64,000 bases of DNA from Tridacna crocea (taxonomy: Eukaryota > Mollusca > Bivalvia > Cardiida > Cardiidae). How positions within the stretch are numbered: the stretch's first letter is position 1; each line of letters opens with the position of its first letter. The position numbers and the translations under genes are program-made. A model generated the notes under the pieces. That model was not told the DNA's origin, did not search any database, and was given only the letters and a program-made list of their open reading frames with translations. This document shows positions 41,540 to 52,134 of the stretch, one piece after another. The DNA lies in assembly GCA_943736015.1 (NCBI GenBank), contig OX031072.1, positions 3,499,501-3,563,500 on the forward strand, read 5' to 3'.

Positions 41540-41995
41540 TCAGCTTACATGCATTAGACTGCGTGAATCTAGGATCAGACTTCAATTTTGGTAAGTCTGA
41601 TCTTGATCTACACCCTCTTCAGATATTTCACTGATCGGCTTTGGTTACATGTATCATCTTATATACGTTAGATTGCGTGAATCTAGGATCAGATTGTAAT
41701 TTTGGTAAGTCTGATCTTGATCTACACCGTCCTAAGATATTTCACTGACTACCTTTGGTTAAATTAATCAGTTTACATGCCAGCTTACATGTTTAGCAAT
41801 ATCCGTAATTATTACTTATTTTGTCAGGTTATATATGAATTCATATACATGTACGTAGTTCAGCGTGTTGATCATTGTATTGGACTGTGTAGATCTAGGA
41901 TCAGAGAGCATTTGTTGTAAGACTGATCTTAATCTACACTGTCCTCAGAAATTTCACCTACAGAATTTGGTTGCAATTATCAGTATACATGTATA
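41540..41995 (+). repeat. Tandem B-derived hairpin units
   Basis: Three partial copies (about 41559, 41675, 41880) of a hairpin GTGAATCTAGGATCAGA/TCTGATCTTGATCTACAC followed by ATATTTCACTGA. The first two are nearly identical. Confidence 0.7.
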
Positions 41996-42179
41996 TGTTA
42001 AAGTTTTATCATTCGCAGTTGATTATTTGTATAAATGTACATTGTACATGAAATCTTTTTTGTTTAATTTCAGATATTCGAAATGTTATCAGACTTTCCT
42101 CGTATTTATGAATGTAATTGAAAATTTTTCAGGAAAGAAAAGCTGAAGAATGAGTAGTTCGAACCGTTAATTTTCAGTC

Positions 42180-42245
42180 TTTGTGGATTAGCGATCAGAA
42201 TGCACATTGCGTGCTGTCTGGTCCTGATGCACAACATTTGCAATA
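42180..42245. mobile_element. Family B hairpin, eroded
   Basis: GCGATCAGAATGCACATTGC with GTGCTGTCTGGTCCTGATG. Confidence 0.4.
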
Positions 42246-42847
42246 CCATATTTAGGCGCGCTCAGCAGCAGATAGTTTTGGTGATGTTTGAATTCTTGTA
42301 TGTCAACGGTTTTTGGTTTTTCAACGTAAACAACGTAATTTGTAATTATCTTTTCCATTATTCCTTCGGAAAACATGAACTATTTCATGTAATGCCGACA
42401 CACACTTGTTTTTTCCAAATTATACTGATATACATGCATTTTTGTCTCAGTTCTCATGTCTTGCATATCTTGTTAAACTGTATTTTGTATTAGCTATACA
42501 TAGATAATAGAAGAAATAAATGTGAAAAGGATCGGGACGAAAGCATATTCCTTATATAGTTCCCCTCCCCAAGCTAAATCACATGATACGCCAATACTAT
42601 CAAATAATATCAAGAAGAGAAAAGATTATCATAAAAAACAGAAAGTAATGAATATAAAGAATAAAAAGGCTTCATTATCTGAAAAAGTAAAAACAAAAAA
42701 AAGGAATTGTGATTGGTGATTGAGTGATTGAGCAGAGTGGCAACAAAAGATACAAAATTATACTTGTACATGTATATAATTTATATGTTCTCGACAGTAA
42801 CGTGTTGCATTGTCAAAAAAGAGGACTTTTAATGTATTGGATTAAAA

Positions 42848-43440
42848 CTAAGAGAATCTCTTGCTTTTATCAATGTATTCATGAACTGCATTGAAGATCT
42901 GTTTGTTTTCGACAAGGGAGAGTTCATTGTCTCCAAAAAGAACTGTATCAATATTAAAAGCAGAATTTGCACTAATATGTTGTCCGAGTGTTGTTCGAAT
43001 GATAAAATCTGCATTCAAAGAAGTAGTGTGAATTAGATTCAACTTCCCCGCAACGACAAAAAGGAGAAGCCACAATATTTTTCCAGAAGAGATGTTGTTT
43101 TAGATCGCTACATTTACATGTATTTCTAAGTCGAGTATGAATAATTTGCATTTTTCTTTCCCCATAAAAATACAGTTTACAAGGAGTGGGTTTGTCTATG
43201 TTCAGCAAACGTTTAAACGACGAGAGAGAGTCAGTTTCTCTTGTAGCTTGTGGCAAAGAGTTCCATGCGTTTACACCTGATTGCAGAAAGGAATTTATAT
43301 AAACGCTACAGTTCTGCAAACTATGTTTGCCAAGTCATTAGAATTACGAAGATTATACGTCGTGTTACTTCCAATAGTGGGCGGGACAAGAGAGCATGGG
43401 TAGTTTGGAACTAGACCATTGACCATTTTGAAAAAAAAGA
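42848..43440 (-). pseudogene. LINE reverse-transcriptase C-terminal remnant
   Basis: Minus strand from 43440: NGLVPNYPCSLVPP and TTYNLRNSND, then SFLQSGVNAWNSLPQ and SFKRLLN (43319-42972), then CRCGEVESNSHYFFEC. It ends in another frame with FNAVHEYIDKSKRFS (stop at 42848). The order YNLRN, WNSLP, Cys/His knuckle and terminal SKRF is that of Jockey/CR1/I-type non-LTR retrotransposons. The frame changes near 43325 (probably one base lost) and again near 43000, and the polymerase palm domain is absent, consistent with 5' truncation. It sits inside U2. Confidence 0.75.
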
Positions 43441-43920
43441 ATGAATTTATGGTTGATAATATATATAATAAAGATGATATTACTTGATAGGTTATAAGTT
43501 AAATAAGCTGAAACTTTTTTCCCCATACCTATTGAGTACCCAGATCATTAAACTTCTTCTAAATTACCATTGCACGGGACCGGCGCAATGGAAAAAGAAA
43601 CTTCACAAGGGAAATATAACTCGAATGTGAGTTGTAAAATAAACTATTTAGTAACCACATGTATATTTTGTAATCATTGACCAATTATAAGGTATAAATG
43701 TATCTCCAATTATAAACGAAATACAATATTTTTGTACTCATGGCTGAAAAAAAAGTATTTGTAGCATTTTTTTGAATTATGCAGTTATTCTCAGATGGCG
43801 AAATTGAATACTGGCATAAAAGTAGAATAAAATGAAAATCGGGCATTTGAACGTTTTGCAGTGCGAAAGCCCATACTTTATTTTAACAGTTGGTCATATA
43901 TGGCAAATTTATGACATTGT

Positions 43921-43988
43921 AGGTCCTTACTGTCATGTCAATTTCATTGGAAAACATCCTTACTGTCATGTCAATTTCATTGGAAAAC
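43921..43988. repeat. 33-bp tandem duplication
   Basis: CCTTACTGTCATGTCAATTT and the following TCATTGGAAAACAT occur twice in direct succession. Confidence 0.9.
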
Positions 43989-44157
43989 AATAGATCTAGC
44001 TATTTCTATCACAAATGAAAAATAACTGAAAAAATTGGAGTCAGATCAATTCTATTGTCTACATATTTCTCAGTTTAATAATGGGAAAAAATCATTTTCG
44101 GGCGACCTTGACGCCCTTGCGTCTTCTTTTTCTCTTGTTATCCTATACACCAGCAGT

Positions 44158-44215
44158 ATTAGGGGCGGTAACCTGTCTAACCCAGAATGCCAAAATTAGA
44201 TGCACAATTCTTACA
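44158..44215 (-). mobile_element. Family H fragment, weak
   Basis: ACCCAGAATGCCAAAATTAG resembles the reversed H stretch around ...CATCCTGGGTAC. Possibly the other side of the H copy split by U2. Confidence 0.35.
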
Positions 44216-44427
44216 GCCTTCAGGCGGACGTTGCCCATATAGGCAACTCGTGGCGACAATAAACAAACGCAAATTCAATCAATCAAACAGACAGTGCGTA
44301 AAAAGAGAAAATCAATATCTGATTGATAAAAAGTTATATGCGAGGTGGAAAATGTGTTTCCGTTAAACCTGTCCTACTAAAATACGCCATGCAGAATTTG
44401 ATATATGCCATGGGAATTTTTGCACAC

Positions 44428-44462
44428 CGAATCTTCGAAGAATATGACATGCGCAGACAACG
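44428..44462 (+). mobile_element. Family H, severely 5'-truncated copy
   Basis: Only the last 35 bases of H (CGAATCTTCGAAGAATATG...CAGACAACG), flanked by GCACAC(C) on both sides (6-7 bp, partly overlapping the element ends). Confidence 0.8.
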
Positions 44463-44689
44463 CACACCACAGCTGTTCCATCGCAGTGAAATAATTTATA
44501 ACCAAGTTAGATATTTATATACATTTTACATCATGAATGTAGCTATGTTTCATCGAGGGAAAAACATATTTTGCAAGATATTGGCATTTCTAGATTTGGT
44601 AAATAACGAAGGGAGGCAACTCTTGTGACATAAATATGATACTGGTATATCAAACTTTGCAGGATAGGTTACGTATTTATGGCACAGGT

Positions 44690-44785
44690 CAGTCTGCACA
44701 GACTAGCAGGATGACCTGAGTTGAAATTATTTGCTATTATTTTGCATGTCAAAGGACCAGTCTAGCCTACCCTGGTATTCAGGCC
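44690..44785 (+). mobile_element. Family F fragment
   Basis: TCAGTCTGCACAGACTAGC and GCATGTCAAAGGACCAGTCT match the F interior; the terminal repeats are missing. Confidence 0.5.
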
Positions 44786-44870
44786 CTGCGTTCTAATAAA
44801 CAAGGTACACAATAACAGCAAAGTCACAGAAATATGTGTTGTTCTTTACCCTTCGTCTGAAATACAGACT

Positions 44871-45099
44871 TTAACCCATTACCACACAATCCCTACTTTT
44901 GACGCCCCTGAGAAAGAAGCCTTTTGAAAACACTGTGGGAAAAGGAGAAAATGCTGGTAACCAGCATTTTCTCCTTTTCCCACAGTGTTTTCTACCCTTA
45001 CCAGAACACATTTCTATTTTTCAGTCACCTTTATTTTGTCGTCTGCAAATGCTTTCAATTTGGACCAGTCTAAAATTTTCTCGTGTGGTAATGAGTTAA
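44871..45099 (+). mobile_element. Family A MITE
   Basis: TTAACCCATTACCACAC to GGTAATGAGTTAA. ACACTGT/ACAGTGT is mirrored in the hairpin; almost identical to the copies at 7.7 and 48.1 kb. Confidence 0.95.
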
Positions 45100-45262
45100 A
45101 TCAGACACTAAGAACATTGAGAACACACTTTTCATCTTTTGTTTTAATGAAAAGGCTCTATTTAACAGCCTGACACCATTCTACAGGCTAGCCCAGGTGG
45201 TTGTTCAACAAAATGGTTTTTATGATTCCATAATTATAATGACTCATTTAGTATGATGCATC
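45100..45262. other. Spacer
   Basis: No features seen. Confidence 0.4.
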
Positions 45263-45272
45263 ATGGCTATGT

Positions 45273-45623
45273 CATTATCTCCCGCTAGATGGTATTCTAT
45301 AAATACTCATCTATCTAATTAGTGCATCCTGGGTACAGAACCGAACTACTTTCCTACGCGAAAACCGTTACTTTGAATTTCAAACTAAAATAAACGTTTA
45401 CTCAATAAAACGCAACCTCGTGCAATTCACTCGGCTATGATCAACAGTCTAGAGAAATCTGGAGCTAAAGTAGGTCTCATTTCTCCTCAAACGTATTGAT
45501 GAAAGCTATTTTCTAGATTACTACTTTATAAAGCGTAATATTACAGTCAGTCCGCTTTTGGGGCTAGTGATGCGTCATATAAGACAGTCGAATCTTCCAA
45601 GAATATGACATGCACAGACAACG
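45273..45623 (+). mobile_element. Family H retroposon, complete (H3)
   Basis: CATTATCTCCCGCTAGATGG to TGCACAGACAACG (351 bp), flanked by a perfect 10 bp duplication ATGGCTATGT (45263-45272, 45624-45633). Confidence 0.95.
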
Positions 45624-45670
45624 ATGGCTATGTTTCAAACTATATCTGTGGCATTCTGGGAACGCGGGGT

Positions 45671-45891
45671 TTAACTCTTTACCAAACCACAAAATTTTAG
45701 ATTTACCCAAATCGAAAGCATTTGCAGACAATAAAATAAAAGTGACCGAAAATTTGAAAGAAGCCTATAGAAAACATTGTGGGAAAAAGAGAAAATGCTG
45801 GTTACCAGCATTTTCTCCTTTACCCACAATGTTTTCTATAGGCTTCTTTCTCAGGGTCGTCAAAAGTAGGGATTGTGTGGTAATGGGTTAA
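45671..45891 (-). mobile_element. Family A MITE with extended hairpin
   Basis: TTAA at both ends. The palindrome is longer than usual: GAAAGAAGCCTATAG on the left is mirrored by CTATAGGCTTCTTTC on the right, replacing the usual left flank. This suggests one arm was copied from the other. Confidence 0.95.
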
Positions 45892-46140
45892 CTCTTTACC
45901 GTAAAAGTTTTTTTACCAGAAATTCTTTTACCAGAATTTTAGTCTTGTCCAAACTGAAAGCATTTGCAGATGACAATTTCAGTGTGGCTCAAATGTTGCA
46001 AATTTTCTTTGATAGGGTAGAAAACATTGTGGGAAAAGGAGAAAATGCTGGTTACCAGCATTCTCTCCTTTTCCAACAATGTTTTCAAAAGCTTCTTTTC
46101 CAGGGTCGTTAAAAGCCGGCATTGTGTAGTAAAGGATTAA
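45888..46140 (-). mobile_element. Family A MITE sharing a TTAA
   Basis: It starts at the last TTAA of the previous copy. The left arm contains a TTTTTTACCAGAA/CTTTTACCAGAA duplication. Confidence 0.9.
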
Positions 46141-46809
46141 TGCATCTCAGACATATTGGCTAGAAACCAACATGTTTCTAAAAATTTTAGTGCTGCAAGC
46201 CTATGCAAACGTTGTTGCTTAGAAACTGGTCACTAGGTGAAAGTTCAGATACATAATGCTGACTGACACAATGTGTACAGGCTACAATAAAAACATGTTT
46301 GTGGGCAAGCATAATGGAAGGATTTAAAAATAACTTGGTGATTATGTCAAAACAATAAATCAAGGAACGTGTTGCTAGAAGAGTCAACAAGAAGGAGAAA
46401 AACGGCAAATTTTAAGTCAAAAATAGAGAAAAAGTGTCAAATATCACATCTGATATATCTTTGTATTCTAAAATTGAGGAACTATCAAGAAAAACAACAT
46501 ATTCAAATTTGAGGTGATTTTTCAATTAAGCACTAGTAATTAGTTCTTTCAATTAACTGACTTACGAGGGTGACAATGACCGTTCCAGAAGATGAACAAA
46601 TAATGAGCCCAATATAATGAAAATGCTTTTAGCTTCCGATGTCAATAAACCCATTGCGACAGGGCCAATTTCAGGCCAATATATAAACTTGTAAGATTCA
46701 TTGCAAAAAAGGAGCTTCTAATACAGAGTATTGACTGTCTAGACCGATGACTGCCATGCATTGCCAGTTTTCTCGTTATAAAATTACTTTCCTTGTACTC
46801 TAAGTACTT
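46141..46809. other. No gene recognised
   Basis: Unique A+T-rich DNA; a 73-residue minus-strand frame at 46187-46408 is unsupported. Confidence 0.45.
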
Positions 46810-46882
46810 TCACCCCTGTGGACGGCATAAATTAAGATCAGACTGCATGAAATGTGCAGTCTGATCTTGGATATACACTGTT
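46810..46882 (+). mobile_element. Family B hairpin only
   Basis: GTGGACGGCATAAATTAAGA...GCAGTCTGATCTTGGATATA; it directly precedes a family A copy. Confidence 0.65.
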
Positions 46883-46888
46883 TGTTGT

Positions 46889-47116
46889 TTGCCTTTACCA
46901 AATGATGAAATTTTAGATTGGCCCAAATTGAAAGCATTTTCAGCCATCAAAAATAACTGTAACACAGAAATTGAAATTTGTTTCCAGCAGGGTAGAAAGC
47001 ATTGAGGGAAAAGGAGAAAATGCTGGTCACCAGCATTTTCTCCTTTTCCCAGAATGTTTTCAAAACGCTTCTCTCTCAGGGTCGTAAAGACCAATAATTA
47101 TTTGGTAAAAGGCTAA
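46889..47116 (-). mobile_element. Family A MITE
   Basis: TTGCCTTTACC to GGTAAAAGGCTAA; both TTAA sites are mutated. Hairpin loop GGTCACC. Confidence 0.85.
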
Positions 47117-47180
47117 GCCAAGTCTTTATCATTATAGTTAAATTTGCCTGGGTTTCACTGGATTATATTTTCAGCCATCG

Positions 47181-47719
47181 CATTTTCGCGAGCCAAGGTT
47201 ACTTTCACAACGTCGATCTTACCTTGGTGGATCAAGCCAGATTTCAATATTCCCATGATACGCCCCCATTGGATGCTGATTAGTATCCCCCTTTACATCA
47301 TATTTCTTTCAGCCAATGGAATATCGTTTTACAAATCGCTTACAAATACAATAATTCAACAAGAAGCAATAACCATAAACATACTTCGACATTCCATGGT
47401 CAGGTGCTGGGATACAGCCTTAAACCTCTGATAATTTATTGATCACACTTTCTGTAAATATTGTTATGGTTTTTTTTGTTGTAATGAATCATTACAGATC
47501 CTGCACACTTCCACTGAGGTATCCGTGCTTACCTCCTATTTTTATCCGAAAGGTCGCGACCTATTTCTATCATAGATGAAATGCTACGAGCGATTTGATA
47601 TGGTGCAGTAACAGTTAGCTGCAACCAATGAAAAAGCGTATCGGGGAATGTCGAAATCAAGCTCGATCTGCCAAGGGTAGAGTAGCGTAATGGATCATCA
47701 CCCTTGGCTTGCGAAGATG
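47181..47719. mobile_element. Family T TIR element (T1)
   Basis: Opposed ends CATTTTCGCGAGCCAAGG and CCTTGGCTTGCGAAGATG, with a second opposed pair further in (GATCTTACCTTGG / CCAAGGGTAGAG). Flanked by a 9 bp duplication CAGCCATCG (47172-47180, 47720-47728). 539 bp, no transposase. An 8-9 bp duplication fits Mutator-like or P-like elements; not resolved. Confidence 0.85.
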
Positions 47720-48008
47720 CAGCCATCGATACAGGTCGAAATTATAAATGGGCCACGCTTTGTGAAAAGGGGGATTACTGCATATATCAAAAGTTAAGAC
47801 TCATGTAAGCCAACACGGTTCGCACATACTGTCATGCGATTAGTAAATTTTCTGCATGTCAAAAGATCATTCTATCTAATGGTTCAATCAGTCGCTATAC
47901 CAAATGAATTTCATTTGGGATCCAAAATTATGTGATGACTTGCATGGTATTATGCACCACAAGGGGCATAGTTGTCATTGTTACAGGAAACTACTTCTTT
48001 GTCCTAAT

Positions 48009-48087
48009 TTAAATACAATACCTGACCACTGCATTGCAGAGATACATGTATCTCTTTTACTCAGTGGTTATGGTATTGTTCTTTTAA
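48009..48087 (+). repeat. 79-bp direct repeat, left copy (part of SINE M)
   Basis: TTAAATACAATACCTGACCA...GTTCTTTTAA. It is identical to 48309-48387 except for one base (GTATTGTTC versus GTATTGGTC). Both ends are TTAA. Confidence 0.95.
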
Positions 48088-48312
48088 CCCATTACCACAC
48101 AATCCCTACTTTTGACGCCCCTGAGAAAGAAGCCTTTTGAAAACACTGTGGGAAAAGGAGAAAATGCTGGTAAACAGCATTTTCTCCCTTTCCCACAGTG
48201 TTTTCTACCCTTCCCAAAACAAATTTCAATTTTTCAGTCACCTTTATTTTGTCGTCTGCAAATGCTTTCAATTTGGACCAGTCTAAAATTTTCTCGTGTG
48301 GTAAAGAGTTAA
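48084..48312 (+). mobile_element. Family A MITE between direct repeats
   Basis: TTAACCCATTACCACAC to GGTAAAGAGTTAA. Each terminal TTAA is also the edge of a 79-bp direct repeat. Hairpin ACACTGT/ACAGTGT. Confidence 0.95.
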
Positions 48313-48408
48313 ATACAATACCTGACCACTGCATTGCAGAGATACATGTATCTCTTTTACTCAGTGGTTATGGTATTGGTCTTTTAAACCTTGAAAAACG
48401 AGGTTATT

Positions 48409-48441
<33 letters not shown>

Positions 48442-48500
48442 ACCGTGGGTGCAAATCCCGCCAGGGGCTGTTTGTATTTCAGCTTTGCATTTGTTGGGAA
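48309..48500 (+). mobile_element. SINE M, tRNA-derived
   Basis: AATACCTGACCACTGCATTG, then A-box-like TACTCAGTGGTTATGG, ...AAACGAGGTTATTTG, a 31-base C-run (48411-48441), B-box-like GTGCAAATCCCGCCAG and TTTGTATTTCAGC. The same order as in the 15 kb array. The C-run lies just before the B box and has displaced normal sequence. Confidence 0.8.
48411..48441. repeat. 31-base C homopolymer
   Basis: Uninterrupted C-run inside SINE M; its length may be unreliable in the assembly. Confidence 0.9.
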
Positions 48501-48964
48501 CTTTCTTTCATGTTCCTAAAAACATAAATATACAGTCAGATTGTGTTCACTTGGCAAAAAGAAAATAAAATTAAATTCTCAAAAATATCATCAGTGGCCA
48601 CCAAATACATGTAGCTTGAACTAAAATTCATAACCATTCTGGGGGAGCAATGCCCCAGACCCTCCTTTGAAACGGCTCTCTCCTCTCTCTCACTTTCAAC
48701 TTTGTGCAATACCTTCAGTATTACTTCTGTGTTCACTTTATTTTGGGCTAGCTATGCCCCTGATTATGAAGATGCATTTAGCTCCCTTTTGTCAGAGCAT
48801 GGCCCATATGTTTGGCACTGATAGAACTCAGAGGAGGGATAACACACACTGCCACCATTTTCAAAATCTGTGTAAAGCACTCAACAATAAATGTCTTGTT
48901 GCACATGCAGAGATTTTGAGCGAACAAGTTGCTTATACTGGTAACACTGGTGATGCTTTTTTCA

Positions 48965-49194
48965 TATAACCCTTTACTCCATAGATACTCATTTCTACGC
49001 ATTGCTTGTAGGAGCCTTTGGAAAACATTGTGGCAAAAAGTGAAATTGCTCGTGACGAGCAATTTCACCTTTTGTCACAATGTTTTCTATGCTATCAAAA
49101 GGTGTCATACACACATAAGAAACTGCTTCATCCTTAATGTTATTCAGCGTCAATTAGAGATATCATAGAAATGCCTTATGGAGTAAAGGGATAA
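48965..49194 (-). mobile_element. Family A MITE, subfamily A3
   Basis: ATAACCCTTTACTCC to GGAGTAAAGGGATAA, the reverse of the copy at 864. Both TTAA sites are ATAA. Hairpin TGAAATTGCTCGTGACGAGC. Confidence 0.9.
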
Positions 49195-49500
49195 TAGGGG
49201 GATGGCTTACATGAGTGAAGAAAAGTTTGAGTTACCAACTCGAAGCTTTGTATCCCAGCCCATAAAGGCAATCCTCTTTTTATATAACTGTCACCAGGGT
49301 TGGCCATAAGCAACATACCAGTATATGTATATGCAAGATCATAGCCACTTAACCTTTTCATTGCCCTTTAGTTTAACTCAAGTGAACATGACTGTAATTG
49401 TATTATCACTTCTTTCATAGGAACGAACCAAAAGTATCACATTCGATCAGATGTTGCCACCGCCTTCTTCACTCCTTTTTCCACATACGTCAAAGATACC
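49195..49500. other. No feature recognised
   Basis: Spacer without visible repeats. Confidence 0.4.
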
Positions 49501-49729
49501 TTAACTCTTTACCCTACAATCCCGACTTTTAACGACCCTGAGAAAGAAGGCTTTTGAAAACATTGTGGGAAAAGGAGAAAATGCTGGTAAACAGCATTTT
49601 CTCCATTTCCCACAATGTTTTCTGTCCTTTCCAAACCAAATTTCAATTTTTCAGTCACATATGTCTTGTCGTCTGCAAATGCTTTCAATTAGGACTTGTC
49701 TAAAATTTTCTCATGTGGTAAAGAGTTAA
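49501..49729 (+). mobile_element. Family A MITE
   Basis: TTAACTCTTTACCC to GGTAAAGAGTTAA; one hairpin mismatch each side of the loop GGTAAACAG. Confidence 0.95.
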
Positions 49730-49761
49730 CAACCATTTGCTGTACTATCTCAAGTTTCACT

Positions 49762-49860
49762 AGTCCTGAGAAAGAGACTTTTTGAAAGCATTGTGGGGAA
49801 AAAAGAAGAAAATGCTAGTTTCCAGTATTTTCTACTTTTTTCACAAAGTTTACCACTCAT
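49762..49860 (+). mobile_element. Family A MITE, eroded
   Basis: GTCCTGAGAAAGAGAC and a mismatched hairpin (AAAATGCTAGTTTCCAGT); no long arm. Confidence 0.6.
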
Positions 49861-50633
49861 CAAAGATACAGGGTGATTCATAATATCTGAAACAGTTGCA
49901 GTCCTTCATAAATATTTTTGCCCCTATATACCTACTTACAATTTATATCACAAAAGTCTACAATAATTATGGTTTTATTTGATATACAATATTAAGTACT
50001 TTAAATGCCTTCATGTAACAAGAAATACTTCAAACATTCTCACAACATTTAAATGATATGTGCTGTATGAAGTCCAATTTGGGCTATTGCGACATCAAGC
50101 CTCTTTTAGAAGTTTGCTATTACGAATGCACAAATTTCTGGAGTTAAATCTCTCAAGGAACAGTTTGTTTCAACTCTGCAACAATGTTTGGTTTAGCTGA
50201 ATACTTATGCTCTTTCTTTCTAGGGTCCCTAGAAGAAAAAGTTTAAAGGGTCCCTAAAAGAAAAAGTTTAAAGGACTAAGATCTGCTGGGATAAAAAATG
50301 GTGTGGACTGCGGGGCAAAGATGGGCAGTCCTGAAGAAGTTGAAGGTTTTTTTCAAAGTTTCATGAAGCCACAACAATACCAAATGTATGGGTTGCTGAT
50401 TCTAATTTTGGACAAACATAAAATATCACCATGAGGTAAAATATTAACTGCCAAGTCATCTGAATTAGCAAGAAAAGGAACTTCATGCTCCCTCCTCCTA
50501 TTCATCAAGCCTAATGATCCTATATAGGAACAAGGCACATTTAGCTGCAAACATTGCCCTACGATATATTGCCCCAAGAGACGAGACATTGACCCTGTGG
50601 GGGCGAGACACCATAAGGATTCTTTTACATACA
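49861..50633. other. No gene recognised
   Basis: Contains a short tandem duplication of GTCCCTARAAGAAAAAGTTT at 50225-50272. A 93-residue minus-strand frame at 50353-50634 has no family features. Confidence 0.45.
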
Positions 50634-50856
50634 CTACTCAAACTCAAACTAGGGATCATTTAGGTACTGCAATATTGGTATTATGTTACAGCAATGCAGT
50701 TTTGCATTAAAAACATCCATTTTCAGAGACGGTTTATTTCATTAGTGTGGCAATGAAACATTATTGAAAAAACCTTACATTACACATTATGACATACCAC
50801 ACATATAAATAAATCAGTTGAATCTAATATGGTGAGACCTAGAAAATTTTGAGTAG
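50634..50856. mobile_element. Family K TIR MITE, diverged (K2)
   Basis: CTACTCAAACTCAAACTAGG and TAGAAAATTTTGAGTAG opposed, TA on the right side. Interior words GTGTGGCAATG recall K1 in looser form. Confidence 0.6.
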
Positions 50857-51097
50857 TATATAATTAAATAACCCATATAGACTGCTAAGCAAGATTCACT
50901 GACAAATGAAAAAGCTGTGAAAATGCAAGAGATCTTTAATTCCCCTGCAATTTCGAAATGAAAAAATTATCAAAAAACTTGAGCGTTCTTATTCCTCTGC
51001 AAAAGTAGCTTTTGAACCCAGATATGGACAGAAAAAAACATGAAGCTTTTGCTGTCTTTCACTATGATTTCTGTAAAATCTCATCAAATTTGAAGAC
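50857..51097. other. No feature recognised
   Basis: A+T-rich spacer. Confidence 0.35.
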
Positions 51098-51325
51098 TTG
51101 TCTCTTTACCACAAGACAAAATCTTAGACTGGTCCAAATTGAAAGCATTTGTAGACGACAAATTAAACGTGACTCAAAAATCAAAACTTGACTTTGGGAG
51201 AGTAGAAACATTGTGGGAAAAGGAGAAAATGCTGGTTACCAGCATTTTCTCCTTTTCCCACAGTGTTTTCAGAAGGCTTTTTCTTCAGGGTCGTTAAAAC
51301 TTGGGATTGTTTGGTAAAGGGTTAT
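51098..51325 (-). mobile_element. Family A MITE
   Basis: TTGTCTCTTTACC to GGTAAAGGGTTAT, TTAA mutated on both sides; hairpin good. Confidence 0.88.
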
Positions 51326-51568
51326 TAACCATAGCAGAAAGGACAGTAATTGCCTGTGACAGTGTCTGAAACCTTTAGGAAAATGCCAATAACTTCTCGA
51401 TAGACTATTTCCTTGGGGTTGTGGAAAAATGCTTGTAACTAGCATTTTCTCCTTTTCCCACTAAGTTCCCAAAGTAAATATCATTTTTTTGAGTCACATT
51501 TATTTTGTTGTCTTCAAATGCTTTCAATTTGAACTGATATAAAACATTGTCATATGGTAAAGAGTTAA
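51325..51568 (+). mobile_element. Family A MITE, diverged, abutting the previous copy
   Basis: Left arm eroded (TTAACCATAGCAG); only the right hairpin arm is clear (GCATTTTCTCCTTTTCCCAC); GGTAAAGAGTTAA at the right. Confidence 0.7.
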
Positions 51569-51704
51569 ATGCAGTTTTATAAATCTCTGGTTCTTTACAC
51601 TGAGTCGTTCTAATATGTCAGTAACCCTTATCAACAAGAAGTAAACAAGTTCAAACAGTTCAAATGACCACAGAGTTTTAAACCTAAGCCACAAACCACA
51701 GATT

Positions 51705-51895
51705 CTATTTACTTGCAAGACAAAAACATTGATAGACAGCAAGTTCAAAATTGGTACAGAAAAGAATTTAAATTCCCTGAAACGGAAGAAAATACTAGAA
51801 TTGTGGAAAAGGAGGAATTGCTTGAAACAAGCAATTTCTCCTTTTTCCACAATGTTTTCAAATGACTTCCTCTTCAAAATATGGCAAAGAGGTAA
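51705..51895 (-). mobile_element. Family A relative with a different hairpin arm
   Basis: Hairpin GGAGGAATTGCTTG/CAAGCAATTTCTCC at about 51796-51858, flanked by GAATTGTGGAAAA and TTTTTCCACAATG. Compared with the main family the arm is changed at several positions on both sides. Ends weak. Confidence 0.65.
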
Positions 51896-51967
51896 CATCA
51901 GTGGTTCCATCTTCATATCAACAACATAAGAAAAGATGTGAAAAATAGAAGGAACAACAATTTTCAC

Positions 51968-52089
51968 TTAACTCTTTACCATACAACAGAAACTTTCACA
52001 GGTCCACATTGAAAGCATTTGCAGACAACATAAAATTTACCTGAAATAATGGTTATTGTGGATGTGGACTTTGTGCAGTATGGGGTTAA
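51968..52089 (-). mobile_element. Family A deletion derivative without hairpin
   Basis: TTAACTCTTTACC with the long arm, then after ACCTGAAATAATGG only a short right end GTGCAGTATGGGGTTAA. 122 bp; the palindrome has been lost cleanly. Confidence 0.75.
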
Positions 52090-52134
52090 GCAGTAATAGG
52101 GAGTCATTATAAGGTGAGTTTAAAACAAAATTAC

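Larger units (their letters stand above)
40193..44139 (+). mobile_element. Family U, long copy (U2)
   Basis: Left end GTCGCCCGGCAGAAGCCGGC, right end GGGCGACCTTGACGCCCTTG with hairpin GACGC-CCTT-GCGTC and TTCTTTTTCTCTTG. Its 3.9 kb include three related stretches of about 250 bp (40655-40900, 41232-41470, 43562-43815; shared words GGCGCAATGGAAAAGAAA and CAGATGGCGAAAT), a LINE remnant, a family A MITE and B-derived repeats. U1 and U2 agree mainly at their ends. Confidence 0.55.
47749..48807 (+). mobile_element. Family F element with large insert (F4)
   Basis: ATGGGCCACGCTTTGTGAAA with a G-run at the left; CTCCCTTTTGTCAGAGCATG then GCCCAT at the right. Between them lie SINE M, its partial duplicate and a family A MITE. 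Confidence 0.6.

Noticed and set aside
42522-42719. Lys-rich 65-residue reading frame
   Set aside because: A-rich DNA inside element U2; no domain and no support from composition.
51524-51967. 147-residue frame, the longest on the minus strand
   Set aside because: It runs across two family A MITE copies and a spacer; the repeat content explains it.
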